Below are positions 43,966 to 53,515 of a DNA stretch of 64,000 nt, one piece after another (positions within the stretch are counted from its first letter, which is position 1; each line of letters starts with the position of its first letter). Origin of the DNA: Pirellulales bacterium. Its GTDB lineage: Bacteria > Planctomycetota > Planctomycetia > Pirellulales > DATAWG01. A program made the translations under genes and the position numbers. Below the pieces are notes generated by a model. That model did not search any database and was not told where the DNA came from. It saw nothing but the letters and a program-made list of their open reading frames with translations. The stretch covers positions 1 to 64,000 of the forward strand of contig DATAWG010000028.1 in the NCBI GenBank assembly GCA_036267355.1, given 5' to 3'.

Positions 43966-44658
43966 CTATGCGGCTGTTTGCTTTTCGGCAGACTCGGCGG
44001 TCGCTTTTTGTGCCGCCCCCTTTGGCGACGCCTGCGTCGGCTTGAGCAGATCGAGCGGCGAGAACCATTGCTGCAAGCTGTTCCAAACCAGCGCCGCGCG
44101 CAACGTCGAAAAATATTCGCTCACTCGCTGCCGCTGCTGGGGAGCAACATCGGCCAGCCAGCGCTCCAGCCGTCGCGCATTGTCGGCCATGGCCGCCATT
44201 CCCGCCGAGGCCGTGCCTTTGGGGTGGCCCTCCAGAGCTGAAATCTGGTCCAAGATGCCCAACTGCCGCACCCGCTCGGCCTGCCGCTTCACCAGCGCTA
44301 TTCGCCCCGTTTCCGGCTCCGAGAAATATCGGTCGGCCTCGCGGAAGAACCAGCACTCGGCCAACAGATCGACATTTTCCAGCAACCGAGCCCGCTGCTC
44401 CTTGTCGATTTGCGTTAGACACTTCGTCAAATCGATGCCGTGCGCCAGTTCTTGTTCGACCCGATTCAACAGCCGCTGCTGGATGTCGGCCGGTTCGTCG
44501 CGCAAGTGCGTTTGCACCAGCCAACGAAATAGCCCCTGCTGATCGGCCTGTTCGGGCTCGGGCAACCGCTGGATAAACGCGGCCACGGCCACCACGGCAA
44601 TCGACGCCGTCGCCGCGCCGATAATCGCCAGGCCAATCAACAATCCTCGGCGCTTCAT
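43966..44658 (-). CDS. Hypothetical membrane-anchored helical protein
   Basis: 230 residues from the ATG at 44658 (MKRRGLLIGLAIIGAATASI). One N-terminal membrane helix is followed by a long helical, charged domain with a conserved-looking WLVQTHLRDEPADIQQRLLNRVEQEL and a coiled region near 130-170. The tail is Ala/Lys-rich. It is reminiscent of planctomycete anchored proteins without known function. The open frame upstream has no family character. Confidence 0.6.
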   Translation of the reverse strand: MKRRGLLIGLAIIGAATASIAVVAVAAFIQRLPEPEQADQQGLFRWLVQTHLRDEPADIQQRLLNRVEQELAHGIDLTKCLTQIDKEQRARLLENVDLLAECWFFREADRYFSEPETGRIALVKRQAERVRQLGILDQISALEGHPKGTASAGMAAMADNARRLERWLADVAPQQRQRVSEYFSTLRAALVWNSLQQWFSPLDLLKPTQASPKGAAQKATAESAEKQTAA

Positions 44659-44978
44659 AGTTTGCTTCTCGTTGGTGATCGCGACGCAAATGTTGGAATC
44701 GAGCGTTGGCGTGGGCAAAACAGGAGGCGATGCCCGCGCCCCGCCCGCGCAAACGGCAACAAAACCTCCCTGTCCATTCATACCCGCTGCCGCGCCGATG
44801 GGTTTTCAATTCCGGCGCCCAAGTATACGATGGTCTGGCCGCAGGGTGAAAGAGGAGAGTGCAAAACAACCCGCATCCGCCGGCCGTGCATTTTCTCCCG
44901 CCGCGGCAAAGCCCCGTGCTTACGCTGGCAGCGTGAGTGCCCGCTTCCCTCTGTTCGCAATCCGAAGAGCCTCGAACC

Positions 44979-45287
44979 ATGCCCAGCGTGCAGCTCACGA
45001 TTCCGCACCATCTGAGTCAGGAAGAAGCGCTCGAGCGCCTCAAGGGTTTGCTCGCCAAGGTGAAGGCCCGCTATCAGAATCAGGTCAGCGACCTGGAAGA
45101 AACCTGGACCGACAACGTCGTGCAGTTCGGCTTCAAAACCTACGGCTTCACGATCGCCGGCAGCATGAGGGTCGAGCCATCCGAGGTGCGATTCGACGCC
45201 AAGGTGCCGATGGCCGCCATGATGTTCAAGGGGAAAATCGAACAAACCCTTCGCGACGAAATCACGCGCGTGCTGGAGAAGGCTTGA
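44979..45287 (+). CDS. Polyhydroxyalkanoate system family protein (PHA granule-associated-like)
   Basis: 102 residues from the ATG at 44979. IPHHLSQEEALERLKGLLAK at the N-terminus, VQFGFKTYGFTIAGSMRV and FDAKVPMAAMMFKGKIE match the small PHA_gran_rgn family (PF09650). Its members often lie with PHA synthase genes, but none is here, and many act outside PHA storage. The start has only a weak GAAGAG site; the open frame extends 14 codons upstream. Confidence 0.75.
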   Translation: MPSVQLTIPHHLSQEEALERLKGLLAKVKARYQNQVSDLEETWTDNVVQFGFKTYGFTIAGSMRVEPSEVRFDAKVPMAAMMFKGKIEQTLRDEITRVLEKA

Positions 45288-45543
45288 GGCCGTAGGCTAC
45301 ATGCTGAAGGTACGAAGTCATCCGCAGTCACCATTCTCGTCCCAGCCCGCAGCTGGCTTGCGGTTTCGCGCGTTCTGTAGCCTGTAGCTTCTCTCTATTC
45401 CCATTCTGCCGATTCTGCCGCCTCATTTTCTTGCCCTCCCGCTTTGCGCGGGCAATAATCAGGTGAACGGTTCTGTATATTTGAGCAGGCTTTTTTGGCG
45501 CGCATGCCGCGCGCTGCTCCGGCATTCCGGCGAGGTGGAACAC

Positions 45544-46887
45544 ATGGATACATCGACACTGCATACGGCGGCGCTGCATCCAGCGGCGCTTCGGCAACTG
45601 AAATCGCCGTTCGGCAAAGCGTTGGGCGCTCTGGCGTTCACGGCGATCTTCGCCATGCTCGCCCCGAAGGCGATGGCCCAAGCGACGACGCAATCGGCCT
45701 TGCCCCCGCCCACCGCTCGGACCGCGCCTGCCGACGACCCCTTCGCCGAAACTCCGCCGCCGGCGAAAGCCGCACAGACGAAATCGCAACTCACACCGGG
45801 CGCTAGCTCGCCCAAGCCCGACACGACAGCCATGCCCGGTCCCGGCGCATCCCAAACTCCTGCCGCCAGATCGCCCGACGACCTCAGCTTCCCCAATGCG
45901 ATTCCAAGCGCGACTCCGGCAACCGCTCCGCAATCTCCCGCCGCCAAATCGCATGCCGGCAACAATCCGTTTGGCGACGACACCGGCGTCGACACCGAGC
46001 CGGGCAAGCTCACGCCCGTCCCCCGCGCAAACCACGACACCACCGTTCCCACGCCGAATCCTCCCGCCAGCCCGAGCACGGAATCCACTCCTCTCGTTCC
46101 CATGCCGCCGAGCGATTTGAAATCGACCGAAACCGAAATGGCCCCCGGCCAAGCCGAATTCAAGCAAGGCCAGGATCTCGCGGCAGCCGGCAAATATGCC
46201 CAAGCCATCGAGGCCTATAAGAAATCGCTCAAGCTCGCGAAAAACGAAGCCAGCACTTACGAAGCGCTCGGCGTTGCCTATCGCATGCTCGATCGCTACG
46301 ACGACGCGGTCAACGCATTCACCGACGCCATTCGGCTCGAGCCGGAAATTGCCGAGCCTTATCTGCGCCGCGGGATCTGCTGGTTCCACAAAGGTGAATA
46401 CGGCCTGGCGATTCTCGATTTCGACGACGCCGCCGGCATCGATTTCACCGATCCCCGCGCCGCTACCTGGAAAGGCATGACGCTGGCCAGCGAAGGACGT
46501 TTCCTCGATGCCGTGAACGCCTATTCCACGGCCATCCGCTACGACAATCGCTTCGCGCTGGCGCACATCAATCGCGGCTTGGCCTATGCCGCATTGAAAG
46601 ATTACACGAAAGCCGTCGTCGATTTCAATTCGGCAATCAATGTCACTCCCAACGACCCGACGCTCTATTTCAAACGCGCGGTGGCTCAGTCCGGCGGAGG
46701 CGATTGGAATGCCGCGATCCTCTCCTACAACGAAGCGATTCGCCTCGACAAGCAGTATGCCGCGGCCTACAAGAATCGCGGCGAGGCTTATCAACAACTC
46801 GGCGACACGGCCCGCGCCCAAGCCGACGCCCGCCGCGCCCAAGAACTCTCCTTGGCCGCCGACCATAAAACGGCCAGCGCACGATGA
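45544..46887 (+). CDS. TPR-repeat exported or anchored protein
   Basis: 447 residues from the ATG at 45544 (GAGGTGGA upstream). A hydrophobic stretch near 26-42 (LGALAFTAIFAMLAPKAMA) looks like a signal peptide or anchor. A Pro/Ala/Thr linker spans about 45-195. The C-terminal half holds about six TPR units (FKQGQDLAAAGKYAQAIEAYKKSL, YEALGVAYRMLDRYDDAVNAF, AHINRGLAYAALKDYTKAVVDF and others). TPRs mediate protein contacts. No partner is evident. Confidence 0.85.
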   Translation: MDTSTLHTAALHPAALRQLKSPFGKALGALAFTAIFAMLAPKAMAQATTQSALPPPTARTAPADDPFAETPPPAKAAQTKSQLTPGASSPKPDTTAMPGPGASQTPAARSPDDLSFPNAIPSATPATAPQSPAAKSHAGNNPFGDDTGVDTEPGKLTPVPRANHDTTVPTPNPPASPSTESTPLVPMPPSDLKSTETEMAPGQAEFKQGQDLAAAGKYAQAIEAYKKSLKLAKNEASTYEALGVAYRMLDRYDDAVNAFTDAIRLEPEIAEPYLRRGICWFHKGEYGLAILDFDDAAGIDFTDPRAATWKGMTLASEGRFLDAVNAYSTAIRYDNRFALAHINRGLAYAALKDYTKAVVDFNSAINVTPNDPTLYFKRAVAQSGGGDWNAAILSYNEAIRLDKQYAAAYKNRGEAYQQLGDTARAQADARRAQELSLAADHKTASAR

Positions 46888-46960
46888 ATCTCGACACCCC
46901 CGCCCGGCCACTGCCCCCGCAGCCCGGCCACTGCCCCGCCCGGCCACTGCCCCGCAGCAC

Positions 46961-47012
46961 GGGGACTGTCCCTATTTTTCGGAATCTTCGGAGAAAAACA
47001 GGCCCTGTCCCC
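46961..47012. repeat. ~50-bp palindromic element, intergenic copy
   Basis: GGGGACTGTCCCTATTTTTC (46961-46980) faces the inverted arm ending CCCTGTCCCC at 47012; rc of the right arm is GGGGACAGGGCCTGTTTTTC. It is the family seen inside glcE and the DUF1553 gene. A third partial arm (CCCTGTCCCC) follows near 47026-47037. Confidence 0.65.
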
Positions 47013-47154
47013 ACCGCAAGGCGAGGCCCTGTCCCCCTGCCCCAGCCGCAAGGTGAATGACGAATGTCGAACCACGAACGCTTGGCCAAGCTAAAGCCAT
47101 GTCCTCCATTCGTGCTTCGTCACTAGACATTAGACATTTGCCACCGCTCGTTCC

Positions 47155-47592
47155 ATGCCCGACCCCGTGATCTTGGCCGGTTTCCCCGTCGTCGTCTCGC
47201 TGCCCGTGCAGTGGGGCGAGCAAGACATGTTCGGCCATGTGAACAACGTCGTCTATTTCCGCTGGTTCGAATCGGCGCGGATCGCCTATCTCGATCGCGT
47301 CGGCCTGTCGGAGCTGATGGAGCGCGAGCGGATCGGGCCGATTCTCGCGGCAATTTCCTGCAGTTATCGCCGCCAGCTTACGTTTCCCGACACGGTCGAC
47401 GTCGGCTCGCGGATCACGCGCATCGGCCGCACCAGCCTGACGATGACCCACGCGCTGCACAGCCGCGCTCAAGCGGCGCTCGTGGCCGAAGGCGAATCGA
47501 CAATCGTCGTCTTCGACTACCGCGCGCAAAAACCGTTTCCGGTCCCCGCAGAAATCCGCGAAGCGGTGGCAAGCCTACAGACTGAAGGCTGA
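47155..47592 (+). CDS. Acyl-CoA thioesterase (hotdog fold, 4HBT/YbgC type)
   Basis: 145 residues. WGEQDMFGHVNNVVYFRWFESARIAYLD (about 20-47) contains the Asp/His and N-terminal helix of the 4-hydroxybenzoyl-CoA thioesterase class, here with the QDMFGHVNN variant. The protein probably cleaves an acyl-CoA. The last residues (SLQTEG) are encoded by a CTACAGACTGAAGGCTG repeat that also lies after the epimerase stop at 1143-1160. Confidence 0.88.
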   Translation: MPDPVILAGFPVVVSLPVQWGEQDMFGHVNNVVYFRWFESARIAYLDRVGLSELMERERIGPILAAISCSYRRQLTFPDTVDVGSRITRIGRTSLTMTHALHSRAQAALVAEGESTIVVFDYRAQKPFPVPAEIREAVASLQTEG

Positions 47593-47682
47593 AGGACGAA
47601 GGCTGCCGGCTGAAGGACGAACCCCATCCGCTTGCGCGTCCCTAACCCCTCACCCTAACCCCTCACCCTCCCTCCCCCCTTC

Positions 47683-48057
47683 CTACCTCGGCTTCGGCCG
47701 CGAGCACATCACGGCGTCGCCCCGATCGCGATAGTTCGGCAATTGGCCGGCGAGTTGGCAGCAGCGCAGCACTTCTTCATTCGTGCTCGACAGCCCGCAG
47801 ATGCGCAGCACTCCGCCATGCGTGTGAATCCGCTTGGACAGCAGAATCAATTGCCCGACCATATAGCTCCGCAACAATTGGATGCGATCCAATTCGAGCA
47901 CGACGCGATACACGAACGTCTGCTCCAACAGCGCCCAAACGGCCTCGGCCAATTGCGGTGCGTCGACCGCCGCTGCTTCGGGCGGATTCACGCGCACAAA
48001 AACCCAATCCGGTCCACGATCCACTTCGAAGCTCAACCCACTCGACGAAGCTTGCAT
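47683..48057 (-). CDS. STAS-domain protein (anti-sigma factor antagonist-like)
   Basis: A 124-residue protein from the ATG at 48057 (AGGAG 7 nt before). The STAS fold is suggested by FVRVNPPEA, VVLELDRIQLLRSYMVGQLILLSKRIHTHGGVLRICGLS. The usual phosphorylated Ser of SpoIIAA-type proteins (DSSG) is replaced by the region LLRSYMVGQ, where Ser could serve. No partner kinase is nearby. A longer frame to 48153 is possible but has no ribosome site. Confidence 0.8.
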   Translation of the reverse strand: MQASSSGLSFEVDRGPDWVFVRVNPPEAAAVDAPQLAEAVWALLEQTFVYRVVLELDRIQLLRSYMVGQLILLSKRIHTHGGVLRICGLSSTNEEVLRCCQLAGQLPNYRDRGDAVMCSRPKPR

Positions 48058-48210
48058 GGCCGCGCTCCTTGCAAGAGCCCATCCGAACAGAGAGGAAAGA
48101 GACACCCGCCGCAGGTCCATTCCGCAGCTTATGATAAGCGTTTCTAATGCCAATGCAAGAAGGAGGGCGAGGGACGAGGGACGAGGGGGGGTGTCGCGAG
48201 CAACCGGTTC

Positions 48211-48234
48211 CCCTCTCCCCGTTGCGGGAGAGGG
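48211..48234. repeat. CCCTCTCCC/GGGAGAGGG hairpin (copy 2)
   Basis: CCCTCTCCCC (48211-48220) faces GGGAGAGGG (48226-48234), followed by TTAGGGGTGAGGGG. Same family as 33802 and 55554. Next to it, 48296-48400 is a run of CCCCTCG/CCCCTGG heptamers. Confidence 0.7.
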
Positions 48235-48444
48235 TTAGGGGTGAGGGGAAAATCGCCAAAGCGTCAAGCCATCCGACCGAGCGCAGCCTCTCGCTGGCGC
48301 GTACTCGCCCCTCGCCCCTCGCCCCCTGGCCCCTGGCCCCAGGCCCCTGGCCCCTCGCCCCTTTGCTTCGTCCCTAGCCCCTCGTCCCTCTGCCGTTTAT
48401 ACTTTCCTTCCCCACACCATCCCCCTTTCCCCGAGGCTCGAATC

Positions 48445-48963
48445 ATGGCACGTTCTGGCGCAGTGACGTTCAAAGGCGCTCCGATGACGCTCGTCGGCGA
48501 ACCGGTTCAGGTCGGTCGGCCCGCCCCCGATTTCACGCTCCATTATTTCGAAGGCGGACTGAAAACCCTCCAACTCGCCGACCTCAAGGGAAAGCCGACG
48601 CTGCTCAGCATCGTTCCTTCGCTCGACACGGGCGTTTGTCAGATTCAGACCAAGAAATTCAACACAGCCCTGGCCGCGATGGGCGACAAGATCAATGCCG
48701 TCACGGTGAGTCTCGATCTGCCGTTCGCGCAAAATCGTTTTTGCGGCGCGGAGAATATCAAATCGCTGCGTATGGCCAGCGATTATCAAGACCGCAATTT
48801 CGGCCGATCTTGGGGCCTTCTGATCGACGAATTGAAGCTGCTCGCCCGCAGCATCTACGTGCTCGATAAAGATGGCAACGTCGTTTACGGCGAGTTGGTG
48901 AAAGAAGTCACGCAAGAGCCGAACTACGACGCGGCGGTAGCGGCGCTGATGAAGGCGGCTTAG
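48445..48963 (+). CDS. tpx: Thiol peroxidase Tpx (atypical 2-Cys peroxiredoxin)
   Basis: 172 residues from the ATG at 48445. PSLDTGVCQIQT holds the peroxidatic Cys (about 62; E. coli has PSIDTPVC), and NRFCGAENI the resolving Cys (about 97). VGRPAPDFTL and the length fit the Tpx family. It reduces hydroperoxides in the cytoplasm using thioredoxin. The open frame upstream passes through heptamer repeats and was rejected. No clear ribosome site; CCGAGG lies about 10 nt before the ATG. Confidence 0.93.
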   Translation: MARSGAVTFKGAPMTLVGEPVQVGRPAPDFTLHYFEGGLKTLQLADLKGKPTLLSIVPSLDTGVCQIQTKKFNTALAAMGDKINAVTVSLDLPFAQNRFCGAENIKSLRMASDYQDRNFGRSWGLLIDELKLLARSIYVLDKDGNVVYGELVKEVTQEPNYDAAVAALMKAA

Positions 48964-49983
48964 GCTCGGCCGAAAAACGACTTTTTCACAGCCCCCCTTT
49001 CCCCTTGCGGCGCTAAGTGGAATACGCGCAAGCAAAGGCCGCCCCGGTTGGGGCCCCGCAAACTCCCATCAAGCCCAGGGAAGGCCCCCAGCCGCATCCT
49101 CTCTCCGCTGCGTATCGCCGGCCTTCCCTGGGCAGCCCTGCCAATCCCGCCTCCACCGCAAAAAATTCCTTCCGCGCCCCCACGCCCGCTCCGCAAGCCC
49201 GCCGCCGATCACCGTTTTTCGACCAGCAAAAACCCCCAATTTCCGAATTCCCTCGCCCTAGCCCCTAGCCCCTAGCCCCTAGCCCCTCGCCCCTAGCCCC
49301 TCGCCCCTCGCCCCTTCCCCTCGCCCCTTCCCACCCACCGGGTTATTTTCACCGTTGTAACGCGGAAGCATACTGGCGACACGAATGCGTGCCAACCAAA
49401 CTGCTCGCCGGGGCGGGAACTAAAGCCATACTGCTTTTCTCCCTCGGTAGCGCCTCTTCCCCCGTCCTTCCCCCCTTTGAAGATTTTCTCATTGACAATT
49501 TGCTTGCGTTACTCGTAGCGCCTGATTAGACTAGCCCTCACATGCGGAAGGAGTAGCCACTGAGTAGCCGAAGCATGAAGGCTCGGCTCGCCAACTTATC
49601 GAAGTGCTATTCCGGCGAGACGTGAAGTCGGTTCTTCGACTTCGCCACTCGCTGCGAGGGGCCGCATGTGAATTTGCAGTGTAGGCAATTGCGATGTAGG
49701 CAATTGCGATGCAGACGAGCCGGCTAAATGGCGTAGGCGAGATTCATCCAACCGTTGCAGCCCAGCAGCGACGACCTTCCAGCGACAATTCCCACACACA
49801 TTGACTTTGCCTAGCCCGCATTGTCAGCCCAGCCGAGCGAACGAGCGGGATGAATTCGTAAATCAATCGCGGGCCGGCCGGCCCGAATAGCGTTCGAAAC
49901 CAACACGAAGCCTAAAGTCCTAACCGCAAGCAACCACGCCTTCAGCACAAAAATCGCGGCGATTCCCGCCAGGAGTTGGACTA
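48964..49983. other. 1-kb intergenic region with heptamer repeats and a 15-bp tandem
   Basis: No gene is supported. 49255-49330 is a run of CCCCTAG/CCCCTCG heptamers, like 48296-48400 and 47640-47680. At 49681-49710 the 15-mer GTAGGCAATTGCGAT is repeated exactly twice. AGGAG at about 49969 is the ribosome site of the next gene. No RNA gene was recognised. Confidence 0.5.
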
Positions 49984-50898
49984 ATGTTTAAGCGTTGCCT
50001 CATCCGGAGCGTCCCGGTTGCACTCGTGTTGAGCGTCGGCTTTTGGACGAGCGCCAGCCATGCAGACACGATCATCGGCGGCGTGATCAATTGGACGGCG
50101 ACCGACCCGCTTTACATAGCAAGCACCCTATATCCGACTGAGGCGCAATACTTGTCGGCTGCCGCGACTGCGGGCTACGCAAGCGACCCAGGTGCCTGGG
50201 TGGCACCGGCTGGCCAAACGTATACCGGAACTCTAAATCTCACCAACAACGCGGTGATCATACAGGCAGACAACTCGACGGACGCAGTCGCAGCGTACCA
50301 GAATGTTTTGAACATGGTTGAATCGGGATACAATGGCGGCGAGTGGACCGGCACGGGGATTACGAGCAGCTACGCCGCAGCCGACGTCGCCGCTCACTAT
50401 CCGGTCACCGGCATCGGACTCGAGATCAACGATGGCCCAAGCGGGCATATTCCCTTCGACGTGCAGTATGCGACGTACGACGGGGTGACGTTGAACACTA
50501 ACTCATTAATTATGACATACACGTACCAGGGCGACGTTAACCTGCAAGGTTCGGTCAGCTCCGACGATATCAACTCAACGTTATCCGGCTACGACGACTC
50601 CCGTAGCGGGTGGGCGAACGGTGACGTCGCGTACGGTCCTTCAACGACCTCGGACGACATCAACGCGGTACTGACCGCTTTTGGCCGGCAGGGAACGGAT
50701 CCGGATCGGCCGGAGGTTCCGACGTACACATACCCGACCGAAGGTGGCGCGCAACCCGCGTTCGCCCCGGTCGGTGTTCCCGAGCCAAGCACCGGAATCA
50801 TGTGGTTGCTTGGAGTGGTTGCCGCAGCCGGAGCTTCGTTCGTGCGACGACGGAAGATTGTCGGAAAAAAGGAAACCTTGTTACAGGGTTGCTGCTAA
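49984..50898 (+). CDS. PEP-CTERM exported protein with dockerin-like segment
   Basis: 304 residues. A signal peptide (MFKRCLIRSVPVALVLSVGFWTS) leads to a beta-rich body. Two calcium-loop-like stretches, GDVNLQGSVSSDDINSTLSGY (about 180-200) and GDVAYGPSTTSDDINAVLTAFG (about 214-235), resemble a type I dockerin. The C-terminus is the exosortase signal: VPEPSTG, hydrophobic helix, then RRRK. It should be exported and processed by an exosortase (not in the window). The pairing of dockerin-like repeats with PEP-CTERM is frequent in planctomycetes. AGGAG lies 8 nt before the ATG. Confidence 0.85.
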   Translation: MFKRCLIRSVPVALVLSVGFWTSASHADTIIGGVINWTATDPLYIASTLYPTEAQYLSAAATAGYASDPGAWVAPAGQTYTGTLNLTNNAVIIQADNSTDAVAAYQNVLNMVESGYNGGEWTGTGITSSYAAADVAAHYPVTGIGLEINDGPSGHIPFDVQYATYDGVTLNTNSLIMTYTYQGDVNLQGSVSSDDINSTLSGYDDSRSGWANGDVAYGPSTTSDDINAVLTAFGRQGTDPDRPEVPTYTYPTEGGAQPAFAPVGVPEPSTGIMWLLGVVAAAGASFVRRRKIVGKKETLLQGCC

Positions 50899-51024
50899 TG
50901 ACGAGCTGACACGCTTTTCTCGCCAAAGATGAACTCAATCTGCGGCAAAATAACGTGAATTTGTGTGATCCAATCGCATGAACCCGACAACAAGCAATCC
51001 GACAAATTAAATAAAGGCTCCACA

Positions 51025-53412
51025 ATGAAGTACCTTCCCCAAGCAACGCCACGGCAGCGTGTGAGCGTTGCGGTGCTAATGCTCGGCTTAGCACTCGCGG
51101 TGCTCACTCCGCGCCGCGCCTTTGCCCAGAATCTGTACATCGATTTTACGACCAGCAACTCCGCTCCGACGACGAGCAGTGGCACCACGGCAGTGACAAC
51201 GACTGCGGGTGCGTCGACGACGGTGTACGTCTGGGCGGTAGTCTCGGATCCGGGTGTGGCGGATTCCACCCTTGGGCTCCAACTAGCGTACTTCGACGCG
51301 GTCCCAGTCGCTGGGACATCTGGCCTCGCGTTCTCAGGTGGTGGTGTCACACAAGGAAGTGTGTCGACGGACATCATGAACAACTACATCAACGGCCCAA
51401 ACATCACTGGTTTTCAGAACCCGTGGAACACTTCCGGATCGCACGCGGGCGCACCGCAAGCGGTTAACAGTACCGGAATTACCGGTGTCGGCAACCTGGA
51501 ATCTGGCTCAAACGGGGCGAACACGGTAAGTCCGTCAAACACGTATTACGGCACCCTTACCGCGCAGAACGGGGAAGGCCCAATAACTTACTCGACTCCA
51601 CAAGCCGCCAGCAATGTCATCTCGACGGGGGGTAATACCTATGAGTTCGGCAACACTGCGGGGGATGGCGGCGTTGCATACGGTTCGGGTGCAGGCACGA
51701 GCACCGGTGGATGGGCATGGCTCGTTGGCACATTCCAATTCACAGCAGGGACTGCCACAGGAATCTCGGGTGGTCAAACGATCTTTGAACCAATCGTGCC
51801 CGAGTGGAATACAACGACCCCGGATCAATACACGGTTTCGGCCACCGGTGGCCGCACCTCAGCGCCGATTCCAACATCGCTGGGATACGGTTCGGCGGCG
51901 AACTCGGCATACGCGCTAGGTGCGGTCGCAGGTTCCAGCGTCACCTTCCAGGCGCAGGCCGGGGTCGGTACCGTCGCCAGCCTAACGCTTGCTCCGACGA
52001 GCGTGCCTGGTGGTACCAATAATACTTCGACGGTGCTGAATTTCACCAATTCGTCCTCGTCGCCTACGACTGGCTATCTCGTCGGAGCGACCATTCCGAC
52101 GCAGACACTGAGTATCTCCAACAGCGGAACCTCTACCGGTAATTACACCCTTGGCACCGTGCCGAGCTGGATGTCGATCACCGATAACAACGCCGGCTCG
52201 GTCGGCGCCAGCGGCACCTCGACCCTCACCGCAGGTGTCACCGCCACCACCGCCGGCATGTATACCGGCACGTTCCGGATCAACGACACCACCTCCGGCA
52301 ACTCCGGCACCGATGGCAACTTGCAAGTGAGCGTCAACGCCGACATCGGGAACGTCAGCACTGCCAACATTGACACCACCGGCGGCACCGGCTACACCGG
52401 CGGCACGCGCCCCACGGGCACGTTCGGCGGCATGGTCATGTCGTCGCCCAACATGACCGCCGGCACCTACGCCGGACTGTCGTCGAACACCGGCGCCACG
52501 CCAGTCAACAACCCGACCGGCACCGTTGGTGCCAACCCCGGTATCGAAGGCACCACCGCCACGATCCTCTTGTGGAACGACACGCAAACCAGCTCGAGCC
52601 CGAGCATGACGTGGCGCGCACGGCTTTCGACCGAAGTGCCGGCCAACGACAGCTCCAACAACAGCGTCTACGGCGTGTCGTTTCCCAATGGTCCGAGCTA
52701 CACGGCCGGCAACTCCGCGTCCAACCAACGCTTGCTCAGCGACGTGGTCAACCTCTACGGCATGGGCAACGGTACGAACGGCGCCGGCACGAACCAGACT
52801 CAGCCCACCGGTTTCAGCCTTCTAAACACCACCACGGTCGATCCCTTCGTGTTCCAGATGTCGTACAATCCGGAAACAATGTTCAACGAAGGCGCGACGA
52901 AGGCCGACATGGCTACCCGAGGAAACTTGTTCTTGGCTTCGCTGGTCAACACCGGCTGGGAGAACACGATTCTCGCGAACGTGGCGAGCCCCAATGGCAC
53001 CTACTCGACGACCAGCGCGAGCTACACCCACACGGGAAGCCCGCAGCCGCTCAACGTCGGCATCTACGCCGCTGCGTCGATGGGCGGGGCCTCCACCGCG
53101 TTCAATACGCCCTACGAGGGAACGTTCGCGGCGTGGGAGGCCGGCCCGGCCTTGACGGCCTACAACACAGCGACCAATTCGACCCTTACGTCTACCACGT
53201 TCGAGACCGATCTCGCCAACGGCACGATTCCAATCGGCGATTTTCTCGGCGCCTGGGGTGTCGACACGACGGGCTACGACGCTTGGGCTGTGGTCAACCA
53301 CAACAGCGAATTCGCCGTGGTGCCCGAGCCATCGACGATCGTGTTGGCCGGCTTCGGCCTGCTCGGCGGCTTCTTTGCCCTGCGACGCCGCAAGAACTCC
53401 GCAGCCGCCTAA
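51025..53412 (+). CDS. Large PEP-CTERM exported protein
   Basis: 795 residues from the ATG at 51025. A signal peptide (about 10-35, VSVAVLMLGLALAVLTPRRAFA) is followed by a long Ser/Thr/Gly/Asn-rich beta body with no recognised enzyme motif. One segment near 400-430 (NYTLGTVPSWMSITDNNAG) resembles an Ig-like repeat. The C-terminus VPEPSTIVLAGFGLLGG then RRRK is a PEP-CTERM sorting signal. A terminator follows at 53473. It is probably surface or matrix material processed by an exosortase. Confidence 0.85.
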   Translation: MKYLPQATPRQRVSVAVLMLGLALAVLTPRRAFAQNLYIDFTTSNSAPTTSSGTTAVTTTAGASTTVYVWAVVSDPGVADSTLGLQLAYFDAVPVAGTSGLAFSGGGVTQGSVSTDIMNNYINGPNITGFQNPWNTSGSHAGAPQAVNSTGITGVGNLESGSNGANTVSPSNTYYGTLTAQNGEGPITYSTPQAASNVISTGGNTYEFGNTAGDGGVAYGSGAGTSTGGWAWLVGTFQFTAGTATGISGGQTIFEPIVPEWNTTTPDQYTVSATGGRTSAPIPTSLGYGSAANSAYALGAVAGSSVTFQAQAGVGTVASLTLAPTSVPGGTNNTSTVLNFTNSSSSPTTGYLVGATIPTQTLSISNSGTSTGNYTLGTVPSWMSITDNNAGSVGASGTSTLTAGVTATTAGMYTGTFRINDTTSGNSGTDGNLQVSVNADIGNVSTANIDTTGGTGYTGGTRPTGTFGGMVMSSPNMTAGTYAGLSSNTGATPVNNPTGTVGANPGIEGTTATILLWNDTQTSSSPSMTWRARLSTEVPANDSSNNSVYGVSFPNGPSYTAGNSASNQRLLSDVVNLYGMGNGTNGAGTNQTQPTGFSLLNTTTVDPFVFQMSYNPETMFNEGATKADMATRGNLFLASLVNTGWENTILANVASPNGTYSTTSASYTHTGSPQPLNVGIYAAASMGGASTAFNTPYEGTFAAWEAGPALTAYNTATNSTLTSTTFETDLANGTIPIGDFLGAWGVDTTGYDAWAVVNHNSEFAVVPEPSTIVLAGFGLLGGFFALRRRKNSAAA

Positions 53413-53472
53413 GCTGCGGCCTAGATTCGCCACAGTTCGTTGATTCGATTGCTTGTCGATTCGGATTGCACC

Positions 53473-53505
53473 AAGCCCAGGGCTAGCCCCCCTGGGCTTT
53501 TTTTG
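53473..53505 (+). terminator. Rho-independent terminator after PEP-CTERM gene
   Basis: AAGCCCAGG (53473-53481) pairs with CCTGGGCTT, followed by TTTTTT. The RAYT array begins 11-12 nt beyond it. Confidence 0.85.
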
Positions 53506-53515
53506 CGCGAGTAAC

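Noticed and set aside
45328-46947. A 539-residue minus-strand open frame
   Set aside because: It is antisense to the TPR gene, has no family motif, and arises from GC-rich codon bias.
49596-49799. 67-residue minus-strand frame in the 1-kb gap
   Set aside because: No ribosome site or family motif, and it spans the 15-bp tandem repeat.
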